From Maribacter_C sp047345145 (GTDB lineage Bacteria > Bacteroidota > Bacteroidia > Flavobacteriales > Flavobacteriaceae), in NCBI RefSeq assembly GCF_047345145.1, contig NZ_JBLFER010000003.1, positions 62,001 to 126,000 on the forward strand: a DNA stretch of 64,000 nt. The letters run 5' to 3'. Numbering within the stretch: the first letter of the stretch is position 1; each line of letters opens with the position of its first letter. The notes below the pieces were generated by a model, which was not told the origin of the DNA, did no database searches, and was given only the letters and a program-made list of their open reading frames with translations. Shown in pieces: positions 16,907 through 24,889 of this stretch. The translations under genes were made by a program, and so were the position numbers.

Positions 16907-18013
16907 GTGATAAAGCTCCACGACAAATATTTCAAACCTTTTTTGAGCCAAACTGAAATTCAATCCGCAGTTGAAGATTTAGCCAAAAAGATTTCGGACG
17001 ACCATAAAGAAGAAACACCGATTTTTATTGGAGTGTTGAACGGGTCTTTTATGTTTGTTGCTGATTTTCTAAAAGCATACGAGCACCCTTGCGAGGTATC
17101 ATTTGTGAAGTTGAGCTCTTACCAAGGCTTGACTTCTACCGGTATTGTTGAAACCTTGTTAGACCCACCTGAAAATATTGAAGGCCGAACCGTTATCATT
17201 CTTGAGGATATTATTGATACGGGTCGCACCTTAAAAGAATTGGTGCACCTATTCTCAAATACAAATGTCAAGGAGTTCAAGATTGCTACCTTATTTTACA
17301 AATCCGAAATTTATAATGGGGAATATAGCATCGACTACGTCGGAATCGAAATACCAAATAAGTTTATTGTAGGCTACGGACTTGATTACAACGAACTAGG
17401 TCGAAATTTAAAAGAAGTATACCAACTAAACCAAAAACATATGATTAACCTCGTATTATTCGGAAAACCTGGAGCAGGAAAGGGCACTCAGGCTGAATTT
17501 TTGAAGGAAAAATACAATTTAAAACATATTTCTACGGGCGATTTGTTTCGGTACAATATGAAGAATGATACGGAATTGGGACAATTGGCCAAGTCATATA
17601 TAGATAAAGGAGATTTGGTGCCTGATGAGGTAACCATCAAAATGCTGCAAGATGATGTAGAGAAGAATCCTGAAGCGAGTGGATTCATTTTTGATGGATT
17701 TCCTAGGACCACCGCTCAAGCACAAGCCTTGGATGAATTTTTGGTAAGCAAAGGAATGAAAATAGACGCCACCATAGCGCTAGAAGCAAATGACGAAATT
17801 TTGATTCAACGTCTTTTGGAAAGAGGAAAAGTAAGTGGCAGAACAGATGATCAAGATGAAGATAAGATTCGGAATCGTTTTGATGAATATAATCAAAAGA
17901 CTGCTCCTCTGAAAGATTTTTATGAAGCTCAGAATAAATTTCACAGTGTTAATGGTATTGGTGAAATTGATGAAATTACAATGCGTTTAAGCAAGGTGAT
18001 AGAAGAGTTGTAG
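16907..18013 (+). CDS. adk: Hypoxanthine phosphoribosyltransferase-adenylate kinase fusion
   Basis: 368-residue bifunctional protein. Residues 1-178 are an HPRT-type phosphoribosyltransferase with the PRPP loop EDIIDTGRT at 100-108, salvaging hypoxanthine or guanine. Residues 179-368 are a complete 190-residue adenylate kinase with Walker A GKPGAGKGT (186-194), STGDLFR and the DGFPRT motif; the LID is the short form without a Cys zinc site. The adk half begins exactly at a Met (ATG 17441) with no linker. The GTG start matches the first strand of HPRT (IKLHDKYFKPF). I recall such fusions in other Flavobacteriaceae. Divergent from purK-purE. Confidence 0.95.
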   Translation: MIKLHDKYFKPFLSQTEIQSAVEDLAKKISDDHKEETPIFIGVLNGSFMFVADFLKAYEHPCEVSFVKLSSYQGLTSTGIVETLLDPPENIEGRTVIILEDIIDTGRTLKELVHLFSNTNVKEFKIATLFYKSEIYNGEYSIDYVGIEIPNKFIVGYGLDYNELGRNLKEVYQLNQKHMINLVLFGKPGAGKGTQAEFLKEKYNLKHISTGDLFRYNMKNDTELGQLAKSYIDKGDLVPDEVTIKMLQDDVEKNPEASGFIFDGFPRTTAQAQALDEFLVSKGMKIDATIALEANDEILIQRLLERGKVSGRTDDQDEDKIRNRFDEYNQKTAPLKDFYEAQNKFHSVNGIGEIDEITMRLSKVIEEL

Positions 18014-18074
18014 AAAATTTTAAAAGTTTAGTTTTCGATAGGTCTATTTAATCTCTTAATCATATAAGTGGGTA

Positions 18075-18215
18075 ATGTCTGATAAAGTAATAACTGCAAA
18101 AGATGGATTAAAAGGCTGCCTTTTTACTTGTGGCGTTGCATTTGTACTTTTTGTTTTGTCAGCAGCGGGTTATCTGATCTATCTCTATTATTTTGATGAT
18201 TCATTACCATCCTGA
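18075..18215 (+). CDS. Small single-span membrane protein (46 aa)
   Basis: An ATG at 18075 opens a 46-residue frame: a charged N-terminus (MSDKVITAKDGLKG), a hydrophobic segment of about 25 residues (roughly 15-40) with two Cys, and a short acidic tail. It ends 5 bp before the GNAT gene and probably shares its transcript. No family recognised. Confidence 0.5.
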   Translation: MSDKVITAKDGLKGCLFTCGVAFVLFVLSAAGYLIYLYYFDDSLPS

Positions 18216-18220
18216 TTCTT

Positions 18221-18745
18221 ATGAATTTTAGTCTTCAACCTTTTCTTGAAAATAATCTTGTCAAAGTTCGGCCACTGGAAGAATCAGACTTTGCAGAATT
18301 GTATAAACTTGCATCAGACCCATTACTATGGGAGCAACATCAAAATAAAGATCGTTATACAAAAGAGAAGTTTACTTTATTTTTTGAAGAGGCAATTTCT
18401 TCAAAAACTACATTTGCTATTCTTGATGTGAAAACCAATAGAATCATCGGTAGTTCTAGATTCAAGAGTATTGACGAATCTGAAGGTGTGGTTGAAATTG
18501 GATGGAGTTTTTTAGCAAGATCGCATTGGGGTGGTCAGTTCAATCGTTCCTTTAAAACATTAATGGTGAATCATGCTTTGAAAAAATATAGGTATGTCAT
18601 TTTTCATGTAAATTCTTTGAACTTTAGATCTCAAAAAGCTATGGAGAAGCTAGGCGCAGAGAAAATTTCCGATGACGAAAAGCCTTGGGCATTGAATGAA
18701 GCAGTTGGAATAACCTATTACCTAGATACGCCAATTAAAGACTAA
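18221..18745 (+). CDS. GNAT family N-acetyltransferase
   Basis: 174 residues of the RimJ/RimL-like GNAT group: VRPLEESDFAELYKLASDPLLWEQH opens the fold, GWSFLARSHWGGQFNRS replaces the usual acetyl-CoA pyrophosphate loop region, and HVNSLNFRSQKAMEKLGAE is the conserved C-terminal motif. It transfers an acetyl group from acetyl-CoA to an unknown amine. It starts 5 bp after the small membrane protein gene. Confidence 0.88.
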   Translation: MNFSLQPFLENNLVKVRPLEESDFAELYKLASDPLLWEQHQNKDRYTKEKFTLFFEEAISSKTTFAILDVKTNRIIGSSRFKSIDESEGVVEIGWSFLARSHWGGQFNRSFKTLMVNHALKKYRYVIFHVNSLNFRSQKAMEKLGAEKISDDEKPWALNEAVGITYYLDTPIKD

Positions 18746-18753
18746 AATTGACC

Positions 18754-18761
18754 TACCTTTG
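18754..18761 (+). promoter_or_regulatory. -7 element (TACCTTTG) of obgE
   Basis: Matches TAnnTTTG; predicts a 5' leader of about 60 nt before the ATG at 18828. Confidence 0.5.
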
Positions 18762-18827
18762 CCGCGAATTAAGCAAATAGATTACTAATAACCTATTGAC
18801 TTTTCGAAAATGACTTAACATAAACTT

Positions 18828-19829
18828 ATGACGGAAGGGAATTTTGTAGACTATGTAAAGATGTTTTTGACCTCTGGTAAAGGAGGGAAAGGTTCTGTGC
18901 ATTTACATCGTGAAAAATTTATAACCAAAGGAGGTCCTGATGGCGGGGATGGTGGTCGAGGTGGACATATAATTTTAAGAGGAAATCAAAACCTATGGAC
19001 TCTTATAAACTTTAAGTACAAAAAACACTTCAAAGCAGGTCATGGTGGTCATGGTAGTAAAAATCGCAGTAGTGGTGCAGATGGTGAAGATGTGTATTTA
19101 GATGTTCCTTTGGGTACTGTGATACGTGATGCTGAAACGGAAGAGGTTTTATTCGAAATTACTGATCATGATCAAGAAAAAATCATTCTAGAAGGTGGTA
19201 TGGGTGGAAGAGGTAACTGGCACTTCAAAAGTTCTACAAACCAAACTCCAAGATATGCCCAACCAGGAATGGAAGGTAAAGAAGGTTCTTTTATTTTGGA
19301 ACTCAAAGTTTTGGCAGATGTAGGTTTGGTTGGTTTTCCGAATGCAGGAAAATCAACTTTGCTCTCGGTAATTACTTCCGCGAAACCGAAAATTGCGGAC
19401 TATGAATTCACAACCCTAAAACCGAATTTAGGAATTGTCGAATATCGTGATTTTCAAAGTTTTGTGATGGCAGATATTCCTGGAATTATTGAAGGAGCTG
19501 CTGAAGGCAAAGGACTGGGACATTATTTTCTACGCCATATTGAGCGAAATGCAACGCTTTTATTTTTAATTCCTGCGGATAGCAATGATATTAGTAAGGA
19601 ATACGAGGTTCTTTTAGATGAGCTGCGCAGATATAATCCAGAGTTGCTCGATAAGGAAAAACTTATTGCTATTTCAAAAAGTGATATGCTTGATGATGAA
19701 TTGATAGCCGAGATGGAAATAGAGCTAGACAAAGACCTAAAGGGCGCACCATATATGTTCATATCTTCTGTAGCCCAACAAGGTATTCAAGAGCTAAAAG
19801 ATCGTCTTTGGAAGATGTTGAATGCTTAA
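18828..19829 (+). CDS. obgE: GTPase Obg / CgtA
   Basis: 333 residues: the Gly-rich Obg fold (residues 1-160) with repeats such as GGPDGGDGGRGGHI, then a G domain with Walker A GFPNAGKST (169-177), the DIPGIIEGA switch II and SKSD as the G4-like motif. Essential GTPase acting in 50S subunit assembly and stress signalling. The C-terminal OCT extension of some Obg proteins is absent, as in other Bacteroidetes. Starts with MTEGNFVDYVKMFLTSGKGG. Confidence 0.97.
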   Translation: MTEGNFVDYVKMFLTSGKGGKGSVHLHREKFITKGGPDGGDGGRGGHIILRGNQNLWTLINFKYKKHFKAGHGGHGSKNRSSGADGEDVYLDVPLGTVIRDAETEEVLFEITDHDQEKIILEGGMGGRGNWHFKSSTNQTPRYAQPGMEGKEGSFILELKVLADVGLVGFPNAGKSTLLSVITSAKPKIADYEFTTLKPNLGIVEYRDFQSFVMADIPGIIEGAAEGKGLGHYFLRHIERNATLLFLIPADSNDISKEYEVLLDELRRYNPELLDKEKLIAISKSDMLDDELIAEMEIELDKDLKGAPYMFISSVAQQGIQELKDRLWKMLNA

Positions 19830-20084
19830 TTACGGTAATTCTTTGCATTTATATAAAACGAATTACAGATTTTGTAAGAATATATCTTTTGTTAAAAACT
19901 TTCATTTGAGATTTTGTTAGAATTCTATAATTTGCCTTTTCAAGGCAGATTATCTCTCTGTTGCGATACCCAAACCTATCTAGAATATATTTTATTTGTG
20001 AATTAATTCACTTTAGTTTCTTCAGGTTCTTTAGTAAAACTGTGTTCCCCCAAAAGAAAATAGTAAAACTAAGAAAAGACATCT

Positions 20085-20447
20085 ATGGCAATATGTGCTA
20101 TGTACTACATTGAAAACCATAAAATTGAAGTGGTAAGTACATTTTTAGGAAAAGAAAAAATTCTTCTTAATGGAAAAACGGTTTCTGAGCAAAATTCAAA
20201 TATAGGTTCGTCACATACGTTTACAATCGGTAAAAATGAGTACCGAATAGCACAACGAGATAAAACGTATCAAAAGCGAGGAAGTATTTTTGAGGTTCGA
20301 AAAAACGGAATGCCTATTTCTCTGGTTAATATTCGTCCAAAAACTTCAACCCAATTATTTGTTATGGTCATAATTATGGGATTGGCTTTTGGGTTTACTC
20401 TGGGAATTCTTTTTTACAACCTCTTTTGGCCGGCTATGGAGCTGTGA
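20085..20447 (+). CDS. Tail-anchored membrane protein of unknown function
   Basis: 120 residues. The first 85 are polar and beta-strand-like (KIEVVSTFLGKEKILLNGK, HTFTIGKNEYRIAQ); a single C-terminal membrane span of about 25 residues (VMVIIMGLAFGFTLGILFYN) ends in WPAMEL. No family recognised. It is the first gene before the micro-ORF region that leads to lytS-lytT, and two LytTR-type direct repeats lie 68-150 bp downstream of its stop. Confidence 0.6.
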   Translation: MAICAMYYIENHKIEVVSTFLGKEKILLNGKTVSEQNSNIGSSHTFTIGKNEYRIAQRDKTYQKRGSIFEVRKNGMPISLVNIRPKTSTQLFVMVIIMGLAFGFTLGILFYNLFWPAMEL

Positions 20448-20514
20448 TTTAGAAGATTTTTTTCTCTTCAACCGAAATCTAATCCGTTTACTAATTATAA
20501 TCTGGAACGACGAA

Positions 20515-20544
20515 ACCGTTCAGGAGCTTCATTTTACCGCTTGT
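20515..20544 (+). promoter_or_regulatory. LytTR-type direct repeat, site 1
   Basis: ACCGTTCAG - N12 - ACCGCTTGT: two 9-bp direct repeats 21 bp apart, the geometry and consensus typical of LytTR-domain regulator sites. It lies about 140-170 bp before the 36-aa ORF at 20684. Confidence 0.65.
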
Positions 20545-20566
20545 CATAACTCTCACACTTGCCACT

Positions 20567-20596
20567 ACCATTTACTTTTTGAAATTTACCATTCGT
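20567..20596 (+). promoter_or_regulatory. LytTR-type direct repeat, site 2
   Basis: ACCATTTAC - N12 - ACCATTCGT, same 21-bp period as site 1. Its first base is 52 bp after that of site 1 (about five helical turns), so the two sites would face the same side of the DNA. Confidence 0.6.
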
Positions 20597-20683
20597 CATA
20601 AACTCATTTCAAATGCTGGTATTCCGGTATACATTTACATCATAATAGAAAAACATAGTAATAACCTTATAAACTTTAATATC

Positions 20684-20794
20684 ATGAAAGTAGCAATGCA
20701 CAAAGAGAGTATCAAACAGAAAGAAATTGTTAAAACATTTATTTTTTTAACTATAGGCCTTATTTACCTCGTATCAAAAATAGTAAGTCTTTAA
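20684..20794 (+). CDS. Very small membrane protein (36 aa)
   Basis: ATG at 20684: MKVAMHKESIKQKEIVKTFI followed by a hydrophobic segment LTIGLIYLVSKIVSL. A basic N-terminus plus one short span. It lies downstream of LytTR sites 1 and 2. No family recognised; too short for a reliable coding test by eye. Confidence 0.45.
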   Translation: MKVAMHKESIKQKEIVKTFIFLTIGLIYLVSKIVSL

Positions 20795-20837
20795 GCCATA
20801 CAACTCGAAGGTAGTCAATATCAATAATCATCATGTT

Positions 20838-20984
20838 ATGAAGATATTAAACGAAAACAATAAAAACGGAAATGTTATAGACCTTAAAAAAGTTATCATG
20901 TTTACACTTGTGGGCTTGGTCATAGGCTTGTGTGTAGGGTACACACTAACCAAATTTGCCCATTGGCTCATGAACTTAAATTGA
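20838..20984 (+). CDS. Very small membrane protein (about 48 aa)
   Basis: An ATG at 20838 opens MKILNENNKNGNVIDLKKVI followed by a Gly-rich span (MFTLVGLVIGLCVGY). The likely C-terminus is TKFAHWLMNLN, but I could not follow the frame across 20940-20950 with certainty. If it is shifted there, the product would end differently near 21000. The layout (polar head, one span) matches the neighbouring small ORFs. Confidence 0.35.
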   Translation: MKILNENNKNGNVIDLKKVIMFTLVGLVIGLCVGYTLTKFAHWLMNLN

Positions 20985-20993
20985 AATCGATAA

Positions 20994-21023
20994 ACCGTTC
21001 ATAATTTGAATTTTACCGTTCGG
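20994..21023 (+). promoter_or_regulatory. LytTR-type direct repeat, site 3
   Basis: ACCGTTCAT - N12 - ACCGTTCGG, the best-conserved of the three sites and again with a 21-bp period. It lies 72 bp before the 17-aa ORF and about 310 bp before lytS, so it could serve autoregulation of lytS-lytT. Confidence 0.7.
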
Positions 21024-21095
21024 CATAATTCAACAATTAATAGTAGTAAATACGACTAATTTTAATTCTGAATAATTCAACTAAATAAATATATT

Positions 21096-21149
21096 ATGGT
21101 AGTATTAATTAAAGTGATTTTAGCAATCTTGTTTAGCATCGTTTTTTAA
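21096..21149 (+). CDS. 17-residue hydrophobic micropeptide ORF
   Basis: MVVLIKVILAILFSIVF, stop TAA. A single short hydrophobic span with one Lys, directly downstream of LytTR site 3. It resembles in size and character the single-span micropeptides that accompany some membrane complexes, but coding is unproven. Confidence 0.3.
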   Translation: MVVLIKVILAILFSIVF

Positions 21150-21159
21150 AAAAACAACA

Positions 21160-21294
21160 ATGATCTATAGCATACTAGATTTCAAAAAAGAATGGAACAT
21201 ATTAAAGTGAGCTTTCATAGTTCTAATGATGATTATGATCTTGTTTAGTGTAGGCTATTTGGCGGGGCAAGGTTTTCATAATTTTATACATTAA
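21160..21294 (+). pseudogene. Small membrane protein ORF interrupted by an in-frame TGA
   Basis: Starting at ATG 21160 the frame reads MIYSILDFKKEWNILK, then TGA (21208-21210), then AFIVLMMIMILFSVGYLAGQ and GFHNFIH before TAA at 21292. Head, span and tail together look like one 44-residue single-span protein of the same layout as its neighbours. A Trp codon (TGG to TGA) at the break is a plausible single mutation. It ends 36 bp before lytS. Confidence 0.45.
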
Positions 21295-21330
21295 ATCAAC
21301 TTTTTAATTAAAGCTATATTTAGCATTCGT

Positions 21331-22410
21331 ATGAGCATATCAAAAATTGATAAATCAAATACAAAATGGAGCTTTGCCTTTTGGCTGGTTCAACTAATCG
21401 GATGGGGTGGCGTGTCCTATTTAGGTTATTTGTTTTCCCCCACCGAAGGTGGTTGGAGGGATAGTTCATACTTTGCCTTCGCTATTTGGGCTGGCTTGTT
21501 TATAGGTTTGTTTGCAACCGGACTGTTAAGAGCGTATTTAAAAAGAAACGTACTACTTGATAAATTTGATTCTAAGGAATTGAAAAAAGTTGTAGGAGCT
21601 ATTATTATTGCAACGATAATATATGCGGGTCTAAGTTATGGAACAGGTTTTTTAAAAGGATACTTTGACTTAGAGAAGGTTGAGGTGCCGAAAATGTACG
21701 AGAACTTAGGCTTGGGTTTTGTCATATTTAATTCTTTCATGACCATTTTTGTTTGGACGATTTTTTATATGTCCGTGAAAATCGCCTTTAAACTGAATGC
21801 AAATCGTTTGGAACGCGCTGAGCTAAATGCTACCATACGCCAAGCTCAATTAAATACTTTGAAGGGCCAGATAAATCCGCACTTTATGTTTAATAGCTTG
21901 AATAACATAAGAGGTTTGATGCTTGAAGATGTAGATAAGTCTCGTGACATGTTGACCAAACTTTCTGAAATGCTTCGCTATTCATTGACGAAAAATGATG
22001 TGAATGCCATTGCCTTAGAAGAGGAGCTCGAGATGATTGATAATTATATTTCACTTTCTAAAATTCAATTTGAAGATAGACTAGAATTCGTTCAAGAGAT
22101 AGCCCCTGAAACACTCAAAACCTCAATTCCTCCCATGACCATTCAACTGCTTGTAGAGAATGCAGCGAAACACGGTATTTCTAATTTAAAGGATGGAGGA
22201 ATAATCAAATTAACTACCAAACATGTTGATGACCATTTAGAAATTGAAGTAAACAATACTGGAAAGCTAAAAATCGATAGTAAATCTACGCAGCTGGGAC
22301 TTAAAAATATTAAGCAACGGTTGCGATTACTTTATGGTGAACGAGCATCTTTTTCTTTAGAAGAAATGGGAAATGAGGTACTAGCAAAAATTAAAATTCC
22401 TTTGACATAA
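21331..22410 (+). CDS. LytS-type sensor histidine kinase (His_kinase family)
   Basis: 359 residues. The N-terminal half has four hydrophobic spans (about residues 13-30, 45-68, 85-108, 128-152) and no large extracellular sensor. A linker leads to the His_kinase box with phospho-acceptor His184 in QINPHFMFNSLNNIR; a HATPase_c region follows (MTIQLLVENAAKHGI, LGLKNIKQRLRLLYG). It would sense a membrane or envelope cue and phosphorylate the regulator encoded next; the genes overlap by one base (TAATG). Confidence 0.93.
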   Translation: MSISKIDKSNTKWSFAFWLVQLIGWGGVSYLGYLFSPTEGGWRDSSYFAFAIWAGLFIGLFATGLLRAYLKRNVLLDKFDSKELKKVVGAIIIATIIYAGLSYGTGFLKGYFDLEKVEVPKMYENLGLGFVIFNSFMTIFVWTIFYMSVKIAFKLNANRLERAELNATIRQAQLNTLKGQINPHFMFNSLNNIRGLMLEDVDKSRDMLTKLSEMLRYSLTKNDVNAIALEEELEMIDNYISLSKIQFEDRLEFVQEIAPETLKTSIPPMTIQLLVENAAKHGISNLKDGGIIKLTTKHVDDHLEIEVNNTGKLKIDSKSTQLGLKNIKQRLRLLYGERASFSLEEMGNEVLAKIKIPLT

Positions 22411-23141
22411 TGAATAGCATTAAAGCAGTAATCGTTGAAGACTCTCGTCTGGCTCGTAATGAGCTTAAGGAGCTTATTAAAAAGCATCCTGAAATTGAAT
22501 TGTTGGGTGAAGCTGAAAATGTGGACAAAGGATTTGAATTGATTCAATCCACAAATCCCGATTTACTTTTTCTGGATATTAATATGCCGGAGAAAGATGG
22601 ATTTGAATTGTTAGAGATGTTAGATGAGGTACCCATTACCATATTTACGACCGCGTTTGATGAATACGCCATAAAGTCTTTTGAGTATAATGCTTTAGAC
22701 TACTTGCTAAAACCAATCAACGAAAAGCGTTTTGCTCTGGCTATTGAAAAAGTTCATGCAAAATTGGAGGGAAATTCTACTGAAGATGAAGCTGGGAAGG
22801 AACGTTTAACGGGCAATAGTCAAATCTTTATTAAGGACGGGGAAAAATGCTGGCTGGTCAAGATTGGAGATATCTCTCATATGGAAATTGTTGGCAACTA
22901 CACCCGTGTCTTTTTTGAAGACCAAAGTCCTATGCTTTACAAATCACTAAATCAAGTGGAAGAAAAGCTACCACAGAAATACTTCTTTCGCGCGAACCGA
23001 CAACAGATTATAAATACCAATTTCATTCAAAATGTAGTGCCTTGGTTTAACGGAAAATTGAAGCTATCCATGATGAATGGTGAAGAAGTTGAAGTCTCAA
23101 GAAGGCAATCGTATTTGTTTAAAGACAGAATGAGTCTTTAA
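22410..23141 (+). CDS. LytTR family response regulator
   Basis: 243 residues: receiver domain (1-120) with phospho-acceptor Asp56 in DLLFLDINMP, Lys in DYLLKPI, and a C-terminal LytTR DNA-binding domain (about 140-243: IFIKDGEKCWLVKIGDISHME, YFFRANRQQIINTNFIQ, VEVSRRQSYLFK). LytTR domains bind paired 9-bp direct repeats spaced 12-13 bp. Three such repeats lie 1.4-1.9 kb upstream, making them its likely targets. Confidence 0.95.
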   Translation: MNSIKAVIVEDSRLARNELKELIKKHPEIELLGEAENVDKGFELIQSTNPDLLFLDINMPEKDGFELLEMLDEVPITIFTTAFDEYAIKSFEYNALDYLLKPINEKRFALAIEKVHAKLEGNSTEDEAGKERLTGNSQIFIKDGEKCWLVKIGDISHMEIVGNYTRVFFEDQSPMLYKSLNQVEEKLPQKYFFRANRQQIINTNFIQNVVPWFNGKLKLSMMNGEEVEVSRRQSYLFKDRMSL

Positions 23142-23150
23142 CTTGAAGAA

Positions 23151-24164
23151 TTACTTCCGTTTTACTTTTATAACATACGTTGCTATAATAGTATCGTTCA
23201 CTTTTATATGTACATCGTATCTTCCTGCTTTGTCAAAAGTATGTTGTAAGATAGTAGCATTCCCATTTCGTGTTATTTTAGGTTGGTGCTCCTTGCTGCT
23301 ACCTCCAGTATTGAGTAATAAGAATGTATTTTCCTTTTCAATCGGTTGAGCTGAGGTCAGCTTAAAGGAGACTGATTCATTTTTAACTATCTCTAAATAC
23401 ATTTTCTTTGGAACTATAGGAAAAATGCTAGCTCCAAAAGCTTCTTTATACACCACAGGACCTTCAATAAATTCCTCGAAAGTTGGAGGGTTTTCCAAAA
23501 GGGAAGCACTAATTTCAAGAGGGTAGTGGTTTCGAATAAACAACTCAGGTTCCGCCAAAAAATAACCATCAAAATAATCAGGCTCAAAGCGGGGTCCGTC
23601 TTCTTCAATAACTATTTTACCGGCTGACCACGTAGGGTCGCATAAATACCATTTTCCATTGAGTTCAACGATATTCCAAGAATGGTTTGGGATACTATTT
23701 TCATCTAAAATCAAAGTGGCTGTTCTTCCGTAACCATTTACGATTTTACAATTGATATCTGCCAGACTTGCCAACTCACGGATTAAATAGGCATAACCCG
23801 TGCAAGCTGTTTTTTTATGTTTCAGAAGATTTTCAAAAACTTTGGGAGTAAAGCTGTTGTTCCATGCGGTTAAGGCTTCCTGATTTTCAGAGAGTTTTTT
23901 TCGCTTTTTTCGTGTCTTTACATAGGAGCTATAGTCATTCTCGATATTTGTGCCTACCCATGTATAAATAGCTCGAAACTTTTCTACATCGGTAGGTAAA
24001 TTAGCCGTTAAATTATGGGTCAGTACAGGTAAGTTTTTTAAGCTTGCTCCGGAATAATGGGCGGCAATACTATCGGCCTTGGTAAAGTCGATATGTTCAA
24101 AGTCGGAACGCTGTCCGTATACAATCGTTCCGACTAGGAATAGTAAAATTGTAATGCATCTCAT
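23151..24164 (-). CDS. Secreted transglutaminase-like (cysteine protease-fold) protein
   Basis: 337 residues with a Sec signal peptide (about residues 1-17). The transglutaminase core has the triad Cys121 (KTACTGYAYLI), His161 (NHSWNIVELNGKWYLCD) and Asp176 (CDPTWSAG). A beta-rich C-terminal part follows. Bacterial members act as periplasmic proteases or cross-linking enzymes. The start overlaps the stop of the preceding gene (TAATG), so it is translationally coupled to the carboxypeptidase-regulatory-like protein. Confidence 0.85.
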   Translation of the reverse strand: MRCITILLFLVGTIVYGQRSDFEHIDFTKADSIAAHYSGASLKNLPVLTHNLTANLPTDVEKFRAIYTWVGTNIENDYSSYVKTRKKRKKLSENQEALTAWNNSFTPKVFENLLKHKKTACTGYAYLIRELASLADINCKIVNGYGRTATLILDENSIPNHSWNIVELNGKWYLCDPTWSAGKIVIEEDGPRFEPDYFDGYFLAEPELFIRNHYPLEISASLLENPPTFEEFIEGPVVYKEAFGASIFPIVPKKMYLEIVKNESVSFKLTSAQPIEKENTFLLLNTGGSSKEHQPKITRNGNATILQHTFDKAGRYDVHIKVNDTIIATYVIKVKRK

Positions 24165-24889
24165 TATTTGAAGAGACCTATGAATTTTTGAAAGATGTTC
24201 TGTTTAGATTTATAAACACCCTCAACTTCAACAGCTCCCATGAGTGAAATATCAGATAGGTCAAAAGTAATTTTGATGTCAGCATTTTTAGAAGCATCTG
24301 AAACAACTTTATACTCTTGAGGATTATATCCAATATAACTGAAGACTAAAACGTCATCTGCATCCAGAGCTTTCGGGAATTCAAATTTTCCGTCTAAATC
24401 AGTAACAACTCCTTCGGCACTTCCTTTTAGAATTACATTGACACCTGCTAGGGGTAAGTTTTCTTCATCTAGCACCGTACCTGAGACTGTATATTGTTGA
24501 ATTGCGACTTTACCCATAACAGCGGGTTCTCCCAATACCATCATTTCTGTAGGCACCTCATGGCTGACTACTTCTTGCGCTTGCATATTTGAAACTGCGC
24601 ATAAGGAGAGTAATGAAAAACTCATTACGGCGAGTCCTCTCGATACGAAACTATTACTAGGTCTACTTATCATCGGTTCATGTTTTTGCAATTGAGCCGG
24701 TTTAAAAAGGCCACAGGTTTTTTCAGATGTACTGCTGAAATGTGTCATTATTTCTGTGGATGTCATTGCCGTAAAGTCAATGACTTCTTTTTGACAGGAA
24801 TCACAAAACCCTCCTGCTGATGTTGGACTAAAATTTTCAAACTTTTCTTGACATGGTTTTTCTACGGATATTCGAATGGCATTTTTCAT
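24164..24889 (-). CDS. Membrane protein with Cys-rich head and carboxypeptidase-regulatory-like domain
   Basis: 241 residues in three parts. The cytoplasmic N-terminus has Cys13, Cys29, Cys32 (CDSC) and Cys59, a possible metal site. A hydrophobic span lies at about residues 85-105 (GLAVMSFSLLSLCAV). The outer part is a CarboxypepD_reg beta-sandwich (YTVSGTVLDEENLPLAGVNV ... VVTDLDGKFEFPKALDADDV). It resembles a widespread flavobacterial family whose members often precede other envelope genes. Coupled to the transglutaminase-like gene and downstream of the A2M gene on the same strand. Confidence 0.8.
   Translation of the reverse strand: MKNAIRISVEKPCQEKFENFSPTSAGGFCDSCQKEVIDFTAMTSTEIMTHFSSTSEKTCGLFKPAQLQKHEPMISRPSNSFVSRGLAVMSFSLLSLCAVSNMQAQEVVSHEVPTEMMVLGEPAVMGKVAIQQYTVSGTVLDEENLPLAGVNVILKGSAEGVVTDLDGKFEFPKALDADDVLVFSYIGYNPQEYKVVSDASKNADIKITFDLSDISLMGAVEVEGVYKSKQNIFQKFIGLFK

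Noticed and set aside
19830..20084. Three TTTTGTTA(A/G)AA-like repeats considered as LytTR sites
   Set aside because: Spacing is about 25 bp instead of 21 and the core is not ACC(G/A)TT; treated as AT-rich chance repeats.
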